64,000 nucleotides of DNA from Homoserinibacter sp. GY 40078 (GCF_008017545.1 NZ_VRTZ01000002.1:496001-560000), one strand, 5' to 3'. Numbered from the stretch's first letter, positions 49,035 to 58,679 are shown. The notes: generated by a model not told the origin, from the letters alone. Translations and numbers: made by a program.

Positions 49035-50192
49035 CTACGAGATGAAGCCACTCCAAGCTCCGCGCGCCGCGAATCCTGACGCCCCTCGCCTATCGAATCG
49101 GAGCCACGCCTTCGAGTCGCCTCGAGCAGCGTCCCATCCCACGGCCGCCTCGACCTCCCGCCGAGAAGGCCGATCACCCAGCGTGACGACCAGCATGGCC
49201 GGCGGTTTCTCGCGGCCTCGTAGCTCTGCTTCGAATAGGTCATTCACACACACATCACGGAACGAATAGCCGACAACAAGCCAGTGACTGCTGTCCGCGA
49301 GGGCACTCGCAAGACCGGTGTACGCGAGAGCGAACGGATACTGCGTTACCGCTCCCGTCTTGTCCCGTTGGTTCGCGAGCACAACCGCGGGACGCAGGGC
49401 GGTTCGTCCTCGTCGTACCGTCTCCCATGGTCGATAGGTGCCCAGGAAGGTGGTGTCGAGCTTGTAGAAGCTCTTCCCGTTGCCCCAGAAGTTCAGCGAG
49501 CCATGTAGTTGGAGCAGGTGCACGCGAGCGTATTCCGGGAAGTCGAGCGTGCGCCTCAGCATCGGCACTTCGTGCTTGGTCGTTTTGCCGGTTGTGACTG
49601 TGCCCTTCCGCCACCCGTGGCCGAGGTCTGCAAGTTCCGGCTTGCAGGTTTCGAGCAGCGCGCTCAGCAAGAGAGTGTCGTAGTTCAGATTGCCGAAGGT
49701 GACGACCCCATCAAAGGCACCAACGATTGCGTGCGTTACCTCGTACATCTCGCCCATGTCGTCTGAGTAGGCCCGGGCCTGCTCGAAGATGACCTCCAGA
49801 ACATGGCTCACGCCAGCGTCGCGAACCTGCATCGCGAACTCAGCAGCCTTCTCGATCGCGGCAAGGAGTTCGGGGTTCTCAGATTCGACGAGGTCAGCCA
49901 TCTTCTTGAGGTCTGCGAGCATCGAACTCTGACCACCAAAGGCGCCGACGATGTTCTCGAAATCTGAGTAGTCGGCTTGTCCGCTGGCGCTGTACGAGTC
50001 AGCGATCTTCTTCATGGCGTCGGCGACAGCTTCGTCTACCCCCTCGGTGCCGCTCGCCATCCGCTTCAGTACTTCTTCTGAGATGCGCCCGAGGCCCAGC
50101 TCCGGGTTGAACGCGATACTCAGGCCGTTTCCAACGAGAACAGCGGCATTTCGGGCATCAGGACCCGGCTTACTCATCGACCAGCGATTCAT
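49035..50192 (-). CDS. SIR2-like (NADase-type) protein
   Basis: 385 residues. AVLVGNGLSIAFNP replaces the GAGxS nucleotide loop, VVTFGNLNYDTLLLSA is the NYD motif, LLQLHGSLNFWG carries the catalytic His, and WLVVGYSFRDVCVNDLF is the GYS..D segment. This is the SIR2_2/DUF4917-like group whose members often act as NAD-depleting defence effectors. A helical insertion (about 40-155) separates the first two motifs. ATG 50177 is an alternative start. Confidence 0.75.
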   Translation of the reverse strand: MNRWSMSKPGPDARNAAVLVGNGLSIAFNPELGLGRISEEVLKRMASGTEGVDEAVADAMKKIADSYSASGQADYSDFENIVGAFGGQSSMLADLKKMADLVESENPELLAAIEKAAEFAMQVRDAGVSHVLEVIFEQARAYSDDMGEMYEVTHAIVGAFDGVVTFGNLNYDTLLLSALLETCKPELADLGHGWRKGTVTTGKTTKHEVPMLRRTLDFPEYARVHLLQLHGSLNFWGNGKSFYKLDTTFLGTYRPWETVRRGRTALRPAVVLANQRDKTGAVTQYPFALAYTGLASALADSSHWLVVGYSFRDVCVNDLFEAELRGREKPPAMLVVTLGDRPSRREVEAAVGWDAARGDSKAWLRFDRRGASGFAARGAWSGFIS

Positions 50193-50538
50193 GGTTCATG
50201 AGCAAAGGTTGGCATAGAGCCCTCGGCGGCTCATACCAAAAACGATCGGATTATGCGTGTAGGCATCCACCTACTCGAGGCCCAGACTTCCAAATGAAGC
50301 AGTCGTGGACGACTTTCACGGCTACGCCGGTAGGCGCAGCCAACGCGGTCGGCAATCCCTTGATGCGCTGGGTCGGTCTCCTAGCCTGGCCGGCTACTAG
50401 CTGGCGCTAGTCGGAGCCGGCGATCTGTGCCCGGGCCCCGTCGTGACGCCCGCCGGCCCTCACGCGCGCGATCCCCAGGTTCGAGACCACCACATCGGTT
50501 CCCTAGCCGGGCCATCGTGAGCCGCTAGCGTCATCGGC
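50193..50538. other. Intergenic region with divergent promoters
   Basis: 346 bp without a supported gene. A TAGCGT -10 (50526-50531) lies 7 nt before the ATG of the next gene, consistent with a leaderless mRNA. Short repeats of GGCTCATAC/GGTTCATGAG type occur near the SIR2-like start. A plus-strand frame at 50198-50410 looks like chance. Confidence 0.4.
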
Positions 50539-51183
50539 ATGAACCCGATCACCGGCGTCCCGACCTGGGTGGACTACATGCTTGCGGCTGCGGCGATCCT
50601 CGGCGCGATCGCGTGGCCCCTCGTCGTGATGGTGGTCCTCCTGGCGTTCCGGAAGCCGCTGCGCGATGCCCTGGAGCACCTGATTGAGTTTCGCTTCGGC
50701 AACGCGACTGTAAAGTTCGATCGAGCCGCCGCAGACGTGAGCGCCAACCTGATCGAGGCCATCGCCGACTCGGACGCCGACGCTTCTGAGGAGCCCGACG
50801 TCGGCGATGTGAGGCCGCGTCCGCAGCTCCGTGACCTCTACGCCGCCAAGGCCCAGGAGAACCCTCTCAATGCACTGCTGGAGGGCTTCATCGCAATCGA
50901 GGTCTGGTTCGACCAGCTACTCACCGAGCGCGGCGAGAGCACGCACGAAGGCGCCCGGAAGCGGAGCGTCCAGGAGATGGCGGCCATCGCCGTCGAGCGC
51001 GGCTTCCTCCCACGCCAGTTGCTCGACACGGTGCAGGGTCTCGGCATCGTGCGAGACCTCGCGATCCGCGATCGAGAGAAGGTGACACCGAATCAGGCGC
51101 GGGAGTTCCTGCTACTCGCGGATGCCTTCCTCGGTTACGCCGACCTAGAGGCGCGCAAGACGGCTAAGGAGTCGAAGCCGTGA
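50539..51183 (+). CDS. Membrane-anchored helical protein of the island
   Basis: 214 residues. One N-terminal transmembrane helix (about 12-37, AAAAILGAIAWPLVVMVVLLAF) then a soluble helical domain (LRDLYAAKAQENPLNALLEGFIAIEVWFDQLL ... ARKRSVQEMAAIAVERGFLP) that resembles DUF4145/HEPN-like helical proteins, though the HEPN RxxxxH motif is not evident. It is coupled to the next gene by a 4-nt overlap. Confidence 0.6.
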   Translation: MNPITGVPTWVDYMLAAAAILGAIAWPLVVMVVLLAFRKPLRDALEHLIEFRFGNATVKFDRAAADVSANLIEAIADSDADASEEPDVGDVRPRPQLRDLYAAKAQENPLNALLEGFIAIEVWFDQLLTERGESTHEGARKRSVQEMAAIAVERGFLPRQLLDTVQGLGIVRDLAIRDREKVTPNQAREFLLLADAFLGYADLEARKTAKESKP

Positions 51184-51740
51184 GCGAGGCCGACGCCTGG
51201 CTGGCGTTCTCGCGAGCCGCCGACATCCTCACAGTCCTCGCGGCAGCAATCGCGATTTTAGGTGTGCTCGCGGCATGGCTCTCTCGTCCGAGGCTGACGA
51301 TTCATCCGTTCGTCGACCAGTCAGGGCTGACGGTCTCCATCATCAACTCCAGAGGCTCTCGCCCGGCGTACAACCTCGACTGGGTTTGGGAGGGTCTCAA
51401 CGATCTGGGCGAAGCCCGGCACGGCACCGGCGAACCGTGGCAGAACTCACTGCACCCGGGGGAGGGGCGCACGCTCTACCTGTATGCGGTCAACACCAAT
51501 CTCGATCATGAGGCCGATGCCCGAGATGTCACGCTGCCGCAACTGGTGCCCGACGAAGGTGCGCTCGTGGTCTTCCGGTGGAGGCACCCGGTGCTGACGT
51601 GGGTGCGCGCATGGGTGATGCTGCGCTGGACTCGAACTGCAAGGGAGGCAAGCAAGCCACCGGAGGTCCTACGAGGCATGGCAGCGTGGTGCGCCTACAG
51701 GACGGCGCACAAGTACGAGCGGAAGACGCGCAAGGGCTAG
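51180..51740 (+). CDS. Membrane-anchored beta-rich protein of the island
   Basis: 186 residues. An N-terminal helix (ILTVLAAAIAILGVLAAWL), then strands (LTIHPFVDQSGLTVSIINSRGSRPAYNLDWVW) and a basic tail. GTG overlaps the upstream stop, so the two are one operon. No family is recognised; similar small-domain anchors appear beside other accessory membrane proteins. Confidence 0.55.
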   Translation: MSEADAWLAFSRAADILTVLAAAIAILGVLAAWLSRPRLTIHPFVDQSGLTVSIINSRGSRPAYNLDWVWEGLNDLGEARHGTGEPWQNSLHPGEGRTLYLYAVNTNLDHEADARDVTLPQLVPDEGALVVFRWRHPVLTWVRAWVMLRWTRTAREASKPPEVLRGMAAWCAYRTAHKYERKTRKG

Positions 51741-51901
51741 GTTCGACTGCGCTCGTGGCTCGGCCAGAGTCTGAATTTCTTCAGGGACTTCCTCAGCTCG
51801 GCTAATCTCGGCTGACGTCAAATCCGGATTCGGTCCGAAAGTGTCGAGATCTCGCCGAGTCTCTTGTCGGGTGTGATCGGGCGTGAGGTGCCTGGGAGTC
51901 G

Positions 51902-51938
51902 CCGTCGGTCACGGGTTCGAGTCCCGCCCGCGCTACCA
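51902..51938 (+). repeat. Third, diverged tRNA-end copy (distal att of the tandem element)
   Basis: 34 of 37 positions match the tRNA 3' end (7337-7373), including CTACCA. It stands 5 bp from the stop codon of the host SCO7613-type gene, so it marks the host junction of the second element. Confidence 0.85.
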
Positions 51939-51943
51939 CTCGG

Positions 51944-54900
51944 CTACCGCAGGTCCCGGATCCGCGCCGCGAGCGACGCATCCGCTCCGGTACGGCGCTC
52001 CCAGCCGACCGCGATCACGAGCAGCACGAGTCCTGCCGTCGCGAGGGTGATCCACCACAGCAGGGGGCTGATCTCGTCTCCCAGCTGCACGAGGAAGACC
52101 ACGAGGATCTCGATCGGCAGCGCCGCGATCCCGAGGATGAACGGCGCGGCCAGCGTCTTCCGCGCGCCGATGAGTACCGCGACCAGCGCCATCGCGACCA
52201 CGAGGATCGCGCGCCACGTGTCGGGCGAGGTGAACGTCGCCATCACCGACGGCAGCAGGGTCGCCACGATGCCGGGCCCGAGTAGGCGCCACGAACCGGT
52301 CGACGCGAGCGGCCACGAGTTGAGGCCCGGCTTCTCGTCCGCGAGAGTGCCGCGCACGAGCACGATCGCTCCCACCAGGGTCAGAGCGAGCCCGAGCGGT
52401 AGAGAGAAGCCCTCCACCCGCAGCACCTCGCGCGGGCTCCAGGCGGCAACCGCCGTCACCCAGGCGAGCGCCCACTGGAACCACACGGGCGGGAAAGCCG
52501 GCCGCGTCTCGCGTGCCCGCCAGACGGTCGCGATCATCGCCACGAGGAGTGCCAGCTCGAGGCCCCAGAGCGTCCAGATCGCCAGCGGGTTCGCATCGAC
52601 CGCCCAGATCGTGCCCCCGACGAGCAGTGCGAGCCCCGGCGCCGTGAGCCAGCGCGAGCTCGCCCCGCCGGTGCGCACGATCCGTGCCACGGCGAATGCG
52701 ATCGCCGAGGAGACGAGCGAGAACCCGAGGGCCGCGATGAGCGGATGCGCTGCATCCACCGGCCCCGCATCGAGTCCGATCCCGACCCGGATCGCCTGCA
52801 CGGTGCCCGCCGCACCTGCCACGACCGCAGCCGCGAGGATCGGCAAGCGGATGCTCTCGAATCGCGTCGCGGAGACGCCGGGCGCCCGGGTGAGCAGCGC
52901 GCCCACGACGACGAACACGACTCCTGCAGCAAGCAACGCGCCGACGCGCCAGTACCCGACCATCACATCACCCGAGGTGGCCCCGCCCGCGAGCAGCCCG
53001 AGTGACGGCGCGATCGCCGCGCCGAGCCCGGTGGTCACGAGTGCCGCAGGGGCGCGCCGCTCGCCCGCACCACGGGCGAGGAACACGACGCCCACGACGA
53101 TCGCGGCGATGGCCGGCGGGAGCACATAGGGCTCCACCACGGCGATGCCGATCATGGCCCACGCGCACCAGAGCGCGCCCGTCCATGCGGCCGCTGCCGT
53201 CCACCATCCGTAGGTGCGGCGCAGCCACAGCCCGGATGCCGCTGCACCGATACCCAGCACCAGCAGCACCACGAAGGCGATCTCGAGCCCGGCGGCGATG
53301 CGCACGAGCGCCAGCACCACCGCGACCGCGCCGGTCACGAGAGACGACACCTCGATGGCGAGTTGCACCGCAGCGGCGGCCCTCTCGCCGTCAGGGCGGC
53401 GCGCGAGCACCGCGCGCAGCAGCGCCGACCCGGGGAGTGCGCACGCCACGAGCACAGCGATGACGGGCAGCGCGTACGGCGAACCGCTGCCCGGCAGCTG
53501 AGCGGTGAGACAGACCACGACGATCGCCGCCGTCGGAACCAGAATGGCCGCGGCTCCTGCCCGCAACTCGACGACGGATCCCGAGCGACGCGTGCCGACG
53601 AGCGTTGCGGCGAGCACGAGCACGACGCCCACCGAAAGGGCAGTCCACCAGCTGCGCTCCGACAGCACGGTGGCGACGCTCGCGATGAAGGGGACCGCGG
53701 CGACTCCGAGGGCGGCGTACCAACTCGCCACGGGGAGCCAGGAGCCGATGCTCACCGCGAGGACTACGACGGCGGCCGCGGAGGTGACGAGCGCGAGGAT
53801 CCCCAGCGGTTCGAGGACGGTGAGACTCAACGCGGCCGCACCCGCCACCAGCGCATACCCGAACCCGACGGCGGTGTGGGTCGAGCGAACCCGCGGGGGA
53901 GCGGTCCGTGCGGCGAGGGCGAGCACCGCGACCGCCACTGCACCCGTGACCGACGCGGTCGCCTCGTCCGGCCAAGAGAACGCAACCGCTGAGACGAGAG
54001 CCCCGTACCCGATCGCGTGGATCGGCAATCGCGCTCCGAGGTTCGCGGTCCGAAGCGGCGTGAACACCGCCAGAGCGATGAACGAGACGGCGGCGAGCGC
54101 GAGCGCGAGCCCGATCGAGATCGTGAGCGGAGCCGCGACCGCGAGCGGCAGCCCGAGCACCGCGAAGACGGCCAGCCACCGGGCGAGCACGGTGATGACC
54201 GCGCGAGCGCTCGTCCGTCCGGTTCCCCGCCCCAGCACCGCGACGCCGCCGGCGATGATGAGGAGCCCGGCAACCGCCGCAAGCGCCCATCCCGCCGCTG
54301 ACGGCTCGATCGCCTCCGCGAATCCTTGCCAGCGCGAGAAGAGCAACAGTAGCGACCGGCCCGTCAGAAGCACCCCGATCGGCACCGCGACGACACCGGC
54401 GGCGGCGAGCACGGCGACCGCCAGCGGCACGCGGTGCACCGACCCTGTCCGGCGGATCACGCCCACCGCCACAATCGGCATAGTCACCGCGACCGACGCG
54501 AGCAGAACCAGCCAAGGATCGTCGGTCGCGATCGGAACCGCCGTGACGAGCACGACGAGCCCGGCCGAGGTGAGCAGCCCCGAGACGGCGCTCCACACGG
54601 CGGGCACGATCCGGCGCGTGGTGAGGAACCCGAGCGCGGCCAGCGTGAGCAGCACCACGGCACCCCACACCGACTCCGAGCCCCGGAATCCGCTGGGCGC
54701 GGCGCTGACAGCCAACGGGATCGCCGTGATCGCGCCGACCGCCTGAATCACCCCGAGCGTCGCGGCGTCGGCAGACAACGAGTGCCCCAGTTTCCGCACG
54801 AAACGAGGAAGCAGCTCCAGCAGTCCCCACGCCAGAGCGACGACGCCGATGTGACCCCACGCGGCGGGCCAGGCGGAGCCCCCAGCCGTCGACTGCTCGC

Positions 54901-55684
54901 CGATCGCGTAGCCGAGAAACGCGGGCACGATCGCGATGCCGACGAGGCCGGACCAGATCCACACACGCATGCCCGTGCGCACACCCACGGCGAGCAGCGC
55001 ACCGCCGCTCACCGCGAGACCCAGCGCGCCGAAGAACCAGGCGCTCACGTCGTCGGGGGCGGCGTCGGAGAACGCCCAGATGTCCAAGGCGAGGAAGACC
55101 ATCGCGAGCGCGCCGATCGCCTCCGAGGAGAAGGCGAGCCCCCGACGTCGGAGCCACCACGCGCCGCCGAGGAAGACCGCGGTCACCACCGCGATGATCG
55201 TCGTGCGGGTCGCGAAGTCGGTGAGGTCGGGGTTCAGGAAGGTAAAAACGATGGCGGCGACGCCGAGCAGACCCGCACCGACGACGGCGAGCACCGACTG
55301 CAGGCTGACGGCCGACCGGGGTCGATCCGGGGTGGGGACCCAGGCATCGGAGGCAGCGGGATACGGCTCGCGGGGATACGACTCGCTGGGGTCCGACGTT
55401 CCGACATCCGGTGAGGCAGCCGCACCGACGGCCTCGTGTGTCGAGGCCCCCGGCGCATCGGCGGTGGGCAGCGCATCGATCAGCGCCTGGCGTTCCCGCA
55501 GAGCGGCGACCGCCGCCTGAGACGCGCTCCACACTCCGGCACCGCGCTCGTCGCGAAGATCGACGTGGCACCTCGCGCACACCCCGTTCTGCACGGCCGG
55601 GGCTCCGTGCCACAGCCGGGTGTCGCAGCGGGGGCACTGGGCCGTGTCGAGCAGGAAACGGGCGACGTCCTCGGTCCAGGTCAT
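51944..55684 (-). CDS. SCO7613-type giant membrane protein
   Basis: 1246 residues. An N-terminal zinc ribbon (CPRCDTRLW ... GVCARCHVDL, about 17-41), a Ser/Pro-rich linker, then more than thirty hydrophobic helices to the end (for example LLGVAAIVFTFLNPDLTDFATRTTIIAVV). This is the actinobacterial SCO7613 C-terminal family, widespread in Microbacteriaceae but of unknown function. Its 3' end touches the third att copy. Host gene. Confidence 0.85.
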   Translation of the reverse strand: MTWTEDVARFLLDTAQCPRCDTRLWHGAPAVQNGVCARCHVDLRDERGAGVWSASQAAVAALRERQALIDALPTADAPGASTHEAVGAAASPDVGTSDPSESYPREPYPAASDAWVPTPDRPRSAVSLQSVLAVVGAGLLGVAAIVFTFLNPDLTDFATRTTIIAVVTAVFLGGAWWLRRRGLAFSSEAIGALAMVFLALDIWAFSDAAPDDVSAWFFGALGLAVSGGALLAVGVRTGMRVWIWSGLVGIAIVPAFLGYAIGEQSTAGGSAWPAAWGHIGVVALAWGLLELLPRFVRKLGHSLSADAATLGVIQAVGAITAIPLAVSAAPSGFRGSESVWGAVVLLTLAALGFLTTRRIVPAVWSAVSGLLTSAGLVVLVTAVPIATDDPWLVLLASVAVTMPIVAVGVIRRTGSVHRVPLAVAVLAAAGVVAVPIGVLLTGRSLLLLFSRWQGFAEAIEPSAAGWALAAVAGLLIIAGGVAVLGRGTGRTSARAVITVLARWLAVFAVLGLPLAVAAPLTISIGLALALAAVSFIALAVFTPLRTANLGARLPIHAIGYGALVSAVAFSWPDEATASVTGAVAVAVLALAARTAPPRVRSTHTAVGFGYALVAGAAALSLTVLEPLGILALVTSAAAVVVLAVSIGSWLPVASWYAALGVAAVPFIASVATVLSERSWWTALSVGVVLVLAATLVGTRRSGSVVELRAGAAAILVPTAAIVVVCLTAQLPGSGSPYALPVIAVLVACALPGSALLRAVLARRPDGERAAAAVQLAIEVSSLVTGAVAVVLALVRIAAGLEIAFVVLLVLGIGAAASGLWLRRTYGWWTAAAAWTGALWCAWAMIGIAVVEPYVLPPAIAAIVVGVVFLARGAGERRAPAALVTTGLGAAIAPSLGLLAGGATSGDVMVGYWRVGALLAAGVVFVVVGALLTRAPGVSATRFESIRLPILAAAVVAGAAGTVQAIRVGIGLDAGPVDAAHPLIAALGFSLVSSAIAFAVARIVRTGGASSRWLTAPGLALLVGGTIWAVDANPLAIWTLWGLELALLVAMIATVWRARETRPAFPPVWFQWALAWVTAVAAWSPREVLRVEGFSLPLGLALTLVGAIVLVRGTLADEKPGLNSWPLASTGSWRLLGPGIVATLLPSVMATFTSPDTWRAILVVAMALVAVLIGARKTLAAPFILGIAALPIEILVVFLVQLGDEISPLLWWITLATAGLVLLVIAVGWERRTGADASLAARIRDLR

Positions 55685-55813
55685 GTCCGGAGCCTAGCCA
55701 GCGGCCAGGCGGCGCTCGTCCGCCGCGCGGTTGATGGGGATGGATCGAGCGAACGAGGAAATACTCCCGTGTCAGGCGCCGTTGAACCCGTGGAGTCGAC
55801 AAGGATGGACCGC

Positions 55814-56653
55814 ATGACCGACACCGCTGCCGCAACCGTTTCGCAGACCCCCGAAGAGCAGCTCGCGTACTTCCACTCGCGCCGAGAGCTCGCGGTGGTG
55901 CAGCCGCAGGGCAGCCTCGCGCTCACGACCACGCAGGTGATCGACACGCCGCAGACGGTGTGGGGCGTTCCCGGCACCTGGGCTCCGCTTCCCGAGGGCG
56001 AGTCGGGCGTGAGCCTCACGGCCGAGGCGTCCGACGGCATCCAGGTCGACGGCCAGCTCGTCGACGGCACGGTCAGCGTTCGCGGTCGCGACTCGGCCGA
56101 GCCGTCGAACATCCGCTTCAGCGACACCGTGAGCGGATTCGTCATCGCCCAGGAGGGCGGCTTCTACGCGGTGCGCGTGTGGGACGCCCAGTCGGAGGCG
56201 ATCCAGGAGTTCGGCGGGATCGATGCGTTCGACTACGACCCGTCGTGGGTCATCACCGCCGACTGGTCGGTCAACCCCGAGGGCACGACCATGGGCTTCG
56301 AGCACCTGAAGTCCGACGGGCAGACCCGCGAGGAGGTCGTTCCCGGGCGGATCACCTTCACGCGCGACGGCGTCGACTACGACCTCGCCGCGTTCAAGTC
56401 GGGGCGCGCGCTGCAGCTCGTCTTCGCTGACAGCACGAACGGCGACTCCACCTACAGCGTGGGCCGCTTCCTGTTCGTCGCCCCCAACGCGGATGGCACC
56501 ATCACGCTCGACTTCAACCGCGCGATCTTGCCGCCCTGCGCCTTCAGTTACGCGTTCAACTGCCCGCTGCCGCCGAAGCAGAACCGCTTCCCGTTCGCCA
56601 TCGAGGCGGGTGAGAAGAACGCCGTCAAGAAGGACGGCTCGCTGCTTCACTGA
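55814..56653 (+). CDS. DUF1684 family protein
   Basis: 279 residues from ATG 55814 (AAGGA about 9 nt upstream; longer in-frame readings run into the antisense gene). Beta-rich sequence with GFYAVRVWDAQSEA, TFTRDGVDYDLAAFKSGRALQLVFAD and DFNRAILPPCAFSYAFNCPLPPKQNRFPFAIEAGEK, the hallmark end of DUF1684. Cytoplasmic, function unknown. Its 3' end overlaps the convergent oxygenase gene by 29 bp. Confidence 0.88.
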   Translation: MTDTAAATVSQTPEEQLAYFHSRRELAVVQPQGSLALTTTQVIDTPQTVWGVPGTWAPLPEGESGVSLTAEASDGIQVDGQLVDGTVSVRGRDSAEPSNIRFSDTVSGFVIAQEGGFYAVRVWDAQSEAIQEFGGIDAFDYDPSWVITADWSVNPEGTTMGFEHLKSDGQTREEVVPGRITFTRDGVDYDLAAFKSGRALQLVFADSTNGDSTYSVGRFLFVAPNADGTITLDFNRAILPPCAFSYAFNCPLPPKQNRFPFAIEAGEKNAVKKDGSLLH

Positions 56654-57692
56654 CCGCGGCGAGCACGCGCGCGGTCTCGGATCCCGTGCGCGTGTTCTTC
56701 ACACCGGCGCGCGACCCGGCGAGCTTCGCCGTGATGTGCTCGTCGATCGTGACCGGGTCGTAGCGGTCGGGGTGCTCCGCGTCGACGCAGCCGGGAAGCG
56801 TCGAGACGACCGCGTCCCAGTTGCCGTCGTGGAAGAACGCGGCGGATCGCCGACGCTCGATCGTGCCGTCGACGATCGGCGGCTTCACCCGGTGCAGGGT
56901 CGACATCCACCGGTCGTTCGTCCAGCGTCCGGTGAGGTCGCCCAGGTTGATGAGCAGCGCGCCGTCGATCGGCATGACGTCGTGCCATCCGCCGTCGGTG
57001 CCGAGCACCTGCAGGCCCGCGACCTGATCGGCCCAGAGGATCGTCACGATCCCGAAGTCGGTGTGCTCGCCCATGCCGGTGAGGTCGCCGTCGAGCGTGA
57101 CATCGGTCCCCGCCGGGAGGGCGTAGTTGTTCATGCGGAGCACGTCGATCGAGTGCGAGGTGTACGCGTCGAAGAAGCCCTCCGGCAGTTCGAGCGCGTC
57201 GCAGAACGCCCGCACCATCGTGCGCGCCACACGACTGGCCTCGCGGTAGTACCGCGTGACGCGCTCGGCGAAGTCGGGGGCGTCCGCATCCGGCCACACG
57301 TTCTCGGGGTAGTGCTCCTCGGGCAACCCGGCGTCCGGATGGTCGCTCATCGCGTCGCCGATGTTGAAGGCCTCGAAGAAGTCGTTCATGCGGTTGGCGG
57401 ATTCCACTCCGAGCGAGAGCGAGAGTGACTCGGTCTTCGGGGCCGTGTACCCGCGGTTCACCTCCGGAGGCGTCACGTAGCCCTTCTTCACCTCCAGCGG
57501 CAGCGCGAAGAAGTCGTCGAGCGCGGATGCGAGCCCCGCGATGACCTCCTCGGGCACGCCATGCCCCGTGATCTGGATGAATCCGACCTCGCGGCACGCG
57601 GCGTCGAGCGCTCGCGCGACCGCGGCGCGTTCGCTGTCCGTGCCGCCCACGACGTACGGCGAGATGTCGACAACGGGGACTTGGAACACCAT
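56625..57692 (-). CDS. 2-oxoglutarate/Fe(II) oxygenase, isopenicillin-N-synthase family
   Basis: 355 residues. N-terminal DIOX_N (VPVVDISPYVVGG) and a jelly-roll core with GEHTDFGIVTIL (first two Fe ligands, His and Asp), STLHRVKPP (third His) and RRRSAAFFHDGN (Arg/Ser binding the 2-oxoglutarate). The likely substrate is a small molecule; it cannot be named. Confidence 0.88.
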   Translation of the reverse strand: MVFQVPVVDISPYVVGGTDSERAAVARALDAACREVGFIQITGHGVPEEVIAGLASALDDFFALPLEVKKGYVTPPEVNRGYTAPKTESLSLSLGVESANRMNDFFEAFNIGDAMSDHPDAGLPEEHYPENVWPDADAPDFAERVTRYYREASRVARTMVRAFCDALELPEGFFDAYTSHSIDVLRMNNYALPAGTDVTLDGDLTGMGEHTDFGIVTILWADQVAGLQVLGTDGGWHDVMPIDGALLINLGDLTGRWTNDRWMSTLHRVKPPIVDGTIERRRSAAFFHDGNWDAVVSTLPGCVDAEHPDRYDPVTIDEHITAKLAGSRAGVKNTRTGSETARVLAAVSEAASRPS

Positions 57693-57732
57693 GGCGTCAC
57701 CCTACGCCGCGCATGTTCCGGCGAGGTTTCGC

Positions 57733-58644
57733 TCACTCCGCGTCGTCGGTCGTCCCCGCCTCGGATTCGTACACCTCGACGACGAACGAGCTGAACGCGT
57801 CTGCGTCGTCGACTTCGCCCGTGTATGCCGTGCGATCGCCGAGCAGCAGTGGTGTCGACTCGAGCGTGCCCACGTCCGACAGCGGGACTCCGCCTTCCGT
57901 CACCCGCGACGTCGCCTTCTCGACCCACTGTCGGAAGCGCACCGAGGTGATGCAGCTCTCGAGGTCGTCATCGACGTACCCGGCGTTGCGCACCAGCATC
58001 ACGAGCTCGTCGTCGGTGAGCGGCTGGTAGGCATCCTCCAGGCGTGCGGAGGCCAACGCCGTCACGACATCGAGCACGCCGTCGGGCTGATACTGCGCCA
58101 TGCATGCGATGAGGTTTGCGGAGCGGATCGAGTAGTCATCCGCGGGCGCCGTGTCGATCATGGCGACGGGATGTATCTCGAAGCTGAGGTACCCGGCGTC
58201 GAGCCACTGGGTGAGGGTGTCGGAGATCGTCGAGATGAGGGTCGCCGAGTCCTTGTCGGCGAAGTCGACGTAGAGCGTCAGGGCCGGGATGCCGTCGGTC
58301 TCGTCGATCGCGGTGGGATGCGGGGACTCACCCGCCTCGAGGCGAGCCGTCGACACGACCGATGCCGTCGTGCCGTCACCCGTGAACAGGATCCCGTCGC
58401 TGGCCATGTTCTCGGGACCGGCTGCGGCTTCCCGAGCGTTCGCGTTCACGGCCGCGGTGCCGGCGACGGCGATGAGCGCCGTGGCGGCGGCCACGCCGGA
58501 GATCAGCAGGATGCGGTTCCGAATCCGTTGGCGTCGAAGTCGTGCGCGCTTGATCGCCGCGCCTTCCCGCGATCGCTGGATCTGCTCGCGCTTGGAGAGC
58601 TTGCGCCGCTGCTTGCGGCTGAGTGGGGTCTCGCGTTCGGGCAT
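57733..58644 (-). CDS. Membrane-anchored DsbA/thioredoxin-fold protein without CxxC
   Basis: 303 residues. A basic N-terminus (RKQRRKLSKREQIQRSREGAAIKRARLRRQRIRN) precedes one transmembrane helix (ILLISGVAAATALIAVAGTAAV). The outside domain starts PALTLYVDFADKDSATLIS, where DsbA-like proteins usually have CxxC; here no Cys pair exists. It keeps the DsbA-like helical insert and a late cis-Pro-like segment (LESTPLLLGDRTAYTGEV). Longer readings up to 59892 run into VanZ and polymerase antisense. Confidence 0.75.
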   Translation of the reverse strand: MPERETPLSRKQRRKLSKREQIQRSREGAAIKRARLRRQRIRNRILLISGVAAATALIAVAGTAAVNANAREAAAGPENMASDGILFTGDGTTASVVSTARLEAGESPHPTAIDETDGIPALTLYVDFADKDSATLISTISDTLTQWLDAGYLSFEIHPVAMIDTAPADDYSIRSANLIACMAQYQPDGVLDVVTALASARLEDAYQPLTDDELVMLVRNAGYVDDDLESCITSVRFRQWVEKATSRVTEGGVPLSDVGTLESTPLLLGDRTAYTGEVDDADAFSSFVVEVYESEAGTTDDAE

Positions 58645-58679
58645 CAGGGGGATGCTCGACGCGGTCGCTGGGCGCTTCG

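Larger units (their letters stand above)
46826..51938. mobile_element. Tandem, decayed integrative element with defence-type genes
   Basis: About 5.1 kb between the prophage attR and a third copy of the tRNA end. It contains an integrase remnant, an NTPase, a SIR2-like protein and two membrane proteins; no phage structural gene remains. Base composition of the NTPase and SIR2 genes is visibly lower in G+C than the host. Tandem insertion at one tRNA is inferred from the att copies. Confidence 0.65.

Noticed and set aside
53391-55835. Second 814-codon frame in the SCO7613-type gene
   Set aside because: Arg-rich and without membrane pattern; the 1246-residue frame has the zinc ribbon and regular helices.
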